Of a DNA stretch of 29,121 bases, positions 28,693 to 29,121 are shown in pieces. Under the pieces are notes generated by a model. The model saw nothing but the letters and a program-made list of their open reading frames with translations, searched no databases and was not told the DNA's origin. Where the stretch lies: positions 1 through 29,121 of the IMG/VR virus record IMGVR_UViG_3300042987_000250, one strand, 5' to 3'. How positions within the stretch are numbered: the first letter of the stretch is position 1; each line of letters opens with the position of its first letter. The position numbers and the translations under genes were made by a program. The DNA comes from a virus.

Positions 28693-29121
28693 TTACGCAG
28701 CCTTTCGATCCGCTTCAGTCAGCTCGTTTTCTACTTCCTCCATGTCCAGATCCCCACAGCTATACGCCTCGAACTTGCGAGCCACCTTGACGATGAGATC
28801 TGCCACTTCCTCATACTTGCAGGTCTCAGTCGAGGCGTCGTACAGAGTGGACGGGATGTGTGTACATACCAGCTCACGCGCATTGGTCAGCGCGTTCTGG
28901 CGCACAATGGCACGTTGGCCATCAAGCGGAGGAATAGGGAACACCCCTTTACCGCCATAGGAGGGGACGACTGCTGCAGCAGTCTTAGCTCCAGAGGGAG
29001 AGGTAGTGGGGGTTCCCTTAGTGATGGACGCAGGGTCAACATCCTTCCCATACGAGCCATCCGTATAGGAGAACGTGGCACTATCGCCGACATTCAGGTT
29101 GTGCTTCTTGAAACCGGTGGA
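28693..29121 (-). CDS. Partial gene, C-terminal 142 residues, unknown
   Basis: The minus-strand frame is open to the right window edge, so the start is outside; a GTG at 28944 is internal. Visible parts are FKKHNLNVGDSATFSYTDG near the edge, a Pro/Ser/Thr-rich linker (TKGTPTTSPSGAKTAAAVV), then GVFPIPPLDGQRAIVRQNAL and a helical region, LTNARELVCTH... EEVADLIVKVARKFEAY, with an acidic end. The edge part could be the last strands of an OB-like domain, but I cannot name the family with confidence. It leads the visible minus-strand operon and is three bases from the next gene. Confidence 0.6.
   Translation of the reverse strand, partial: STGFKKHNLNVGDSATFSYTDGSYGKDVDPASITKGTPTTSPSGAKTAAAVVPSYGGKGVFPIPPLDGQRAIVRQNALTNARELVCTHIPSTLYDASTETCKYEEVADLIVKVARKFEAYSCGDLDMEEVENELTEADRKAA

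Noticed and set aside
1-29121. CRISPR arrays, tRNA genes, insertion sequences and attachment sites.
   Set aside because: Looked for by eye; no direct-repeat/spacer pattern, cloverleaf, transposase or integrase was found.

Overview
The window looks like part of the genome of a lytic, T7-like (podovirus-type) tailed phage of a Gram-negative host. The evidence is a dense late block with large terminase, portal, scaffold, HK97-fold major capsid protein, two tail-tube (gp11/gp12-like) proteins and three internal virion proteins (one very large, one ending in a lytic transglycosylase domain), followed by an endolysin. No integrase, repressor, tRNA or CRISPR array is visible. The host cannot be fixed from the sequence.

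Layout. Positions 3-23044 are read on the + strand. They hold the end of a likely small terminase subunit, a cassette of six small or tail/virion genes (257-3363) that separates it from the large terminase (3363-4895), portal (4909-6705), a structured leader (6938-7157), scaffold, major capsid protein, a decoration-like protein, a strong intrinsic terminator (9480-9517), tail proteins A and B, internal virion proteins of 179, 2012 and 826 aa, and a GH24-type lysozyme ending just before a second terminator (23053-23080). Positions 23030-29121 are read on the - strand as one tightly overlapping operon of nucleotide and DNA metabolism genes: class II ribonucleotide reductase flanked by two HNH endonuclease genes, a dATP/dGTP diphosphohydrolase-like protein, a metallophosphoesterase, a Cas4-like PD-(D/E)XK nuclease and several small proteins. 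The two transcription units converge at about 23050.

The most unusual signal is not a gene. A 12-bp perfect dyad, GTTCYTARGAAC, occurs 14 times without mismatch and 5 more times with one mismatch. It is spread over both transcription units, inside genes in at least two reading phases, across a stop codon, and directly before start codons. For uniform base composition about 0.007 copies are expected in this length, so this is a DNA-level signal that cuts across the genes. Its function is unknown to me; a dispersed protein-binding site is the simplest reading.

Other points of interest are two micro-genes of opposite charge (about +11 and about -11) fitted into TAATG junctions, a lysozyme frame with an intact E-C-T catalytic triad but no ATG/GTG/TTG start, a 27-codon membrane-helix ORF on the opposite strand filling the gap before that lysozyme, a leader that appears duplicated before scaffold and capsid genes, and a giant internal virion protein carrying ADP-ribosyltransferase-like and zinc-metallopeptidase-like segments.
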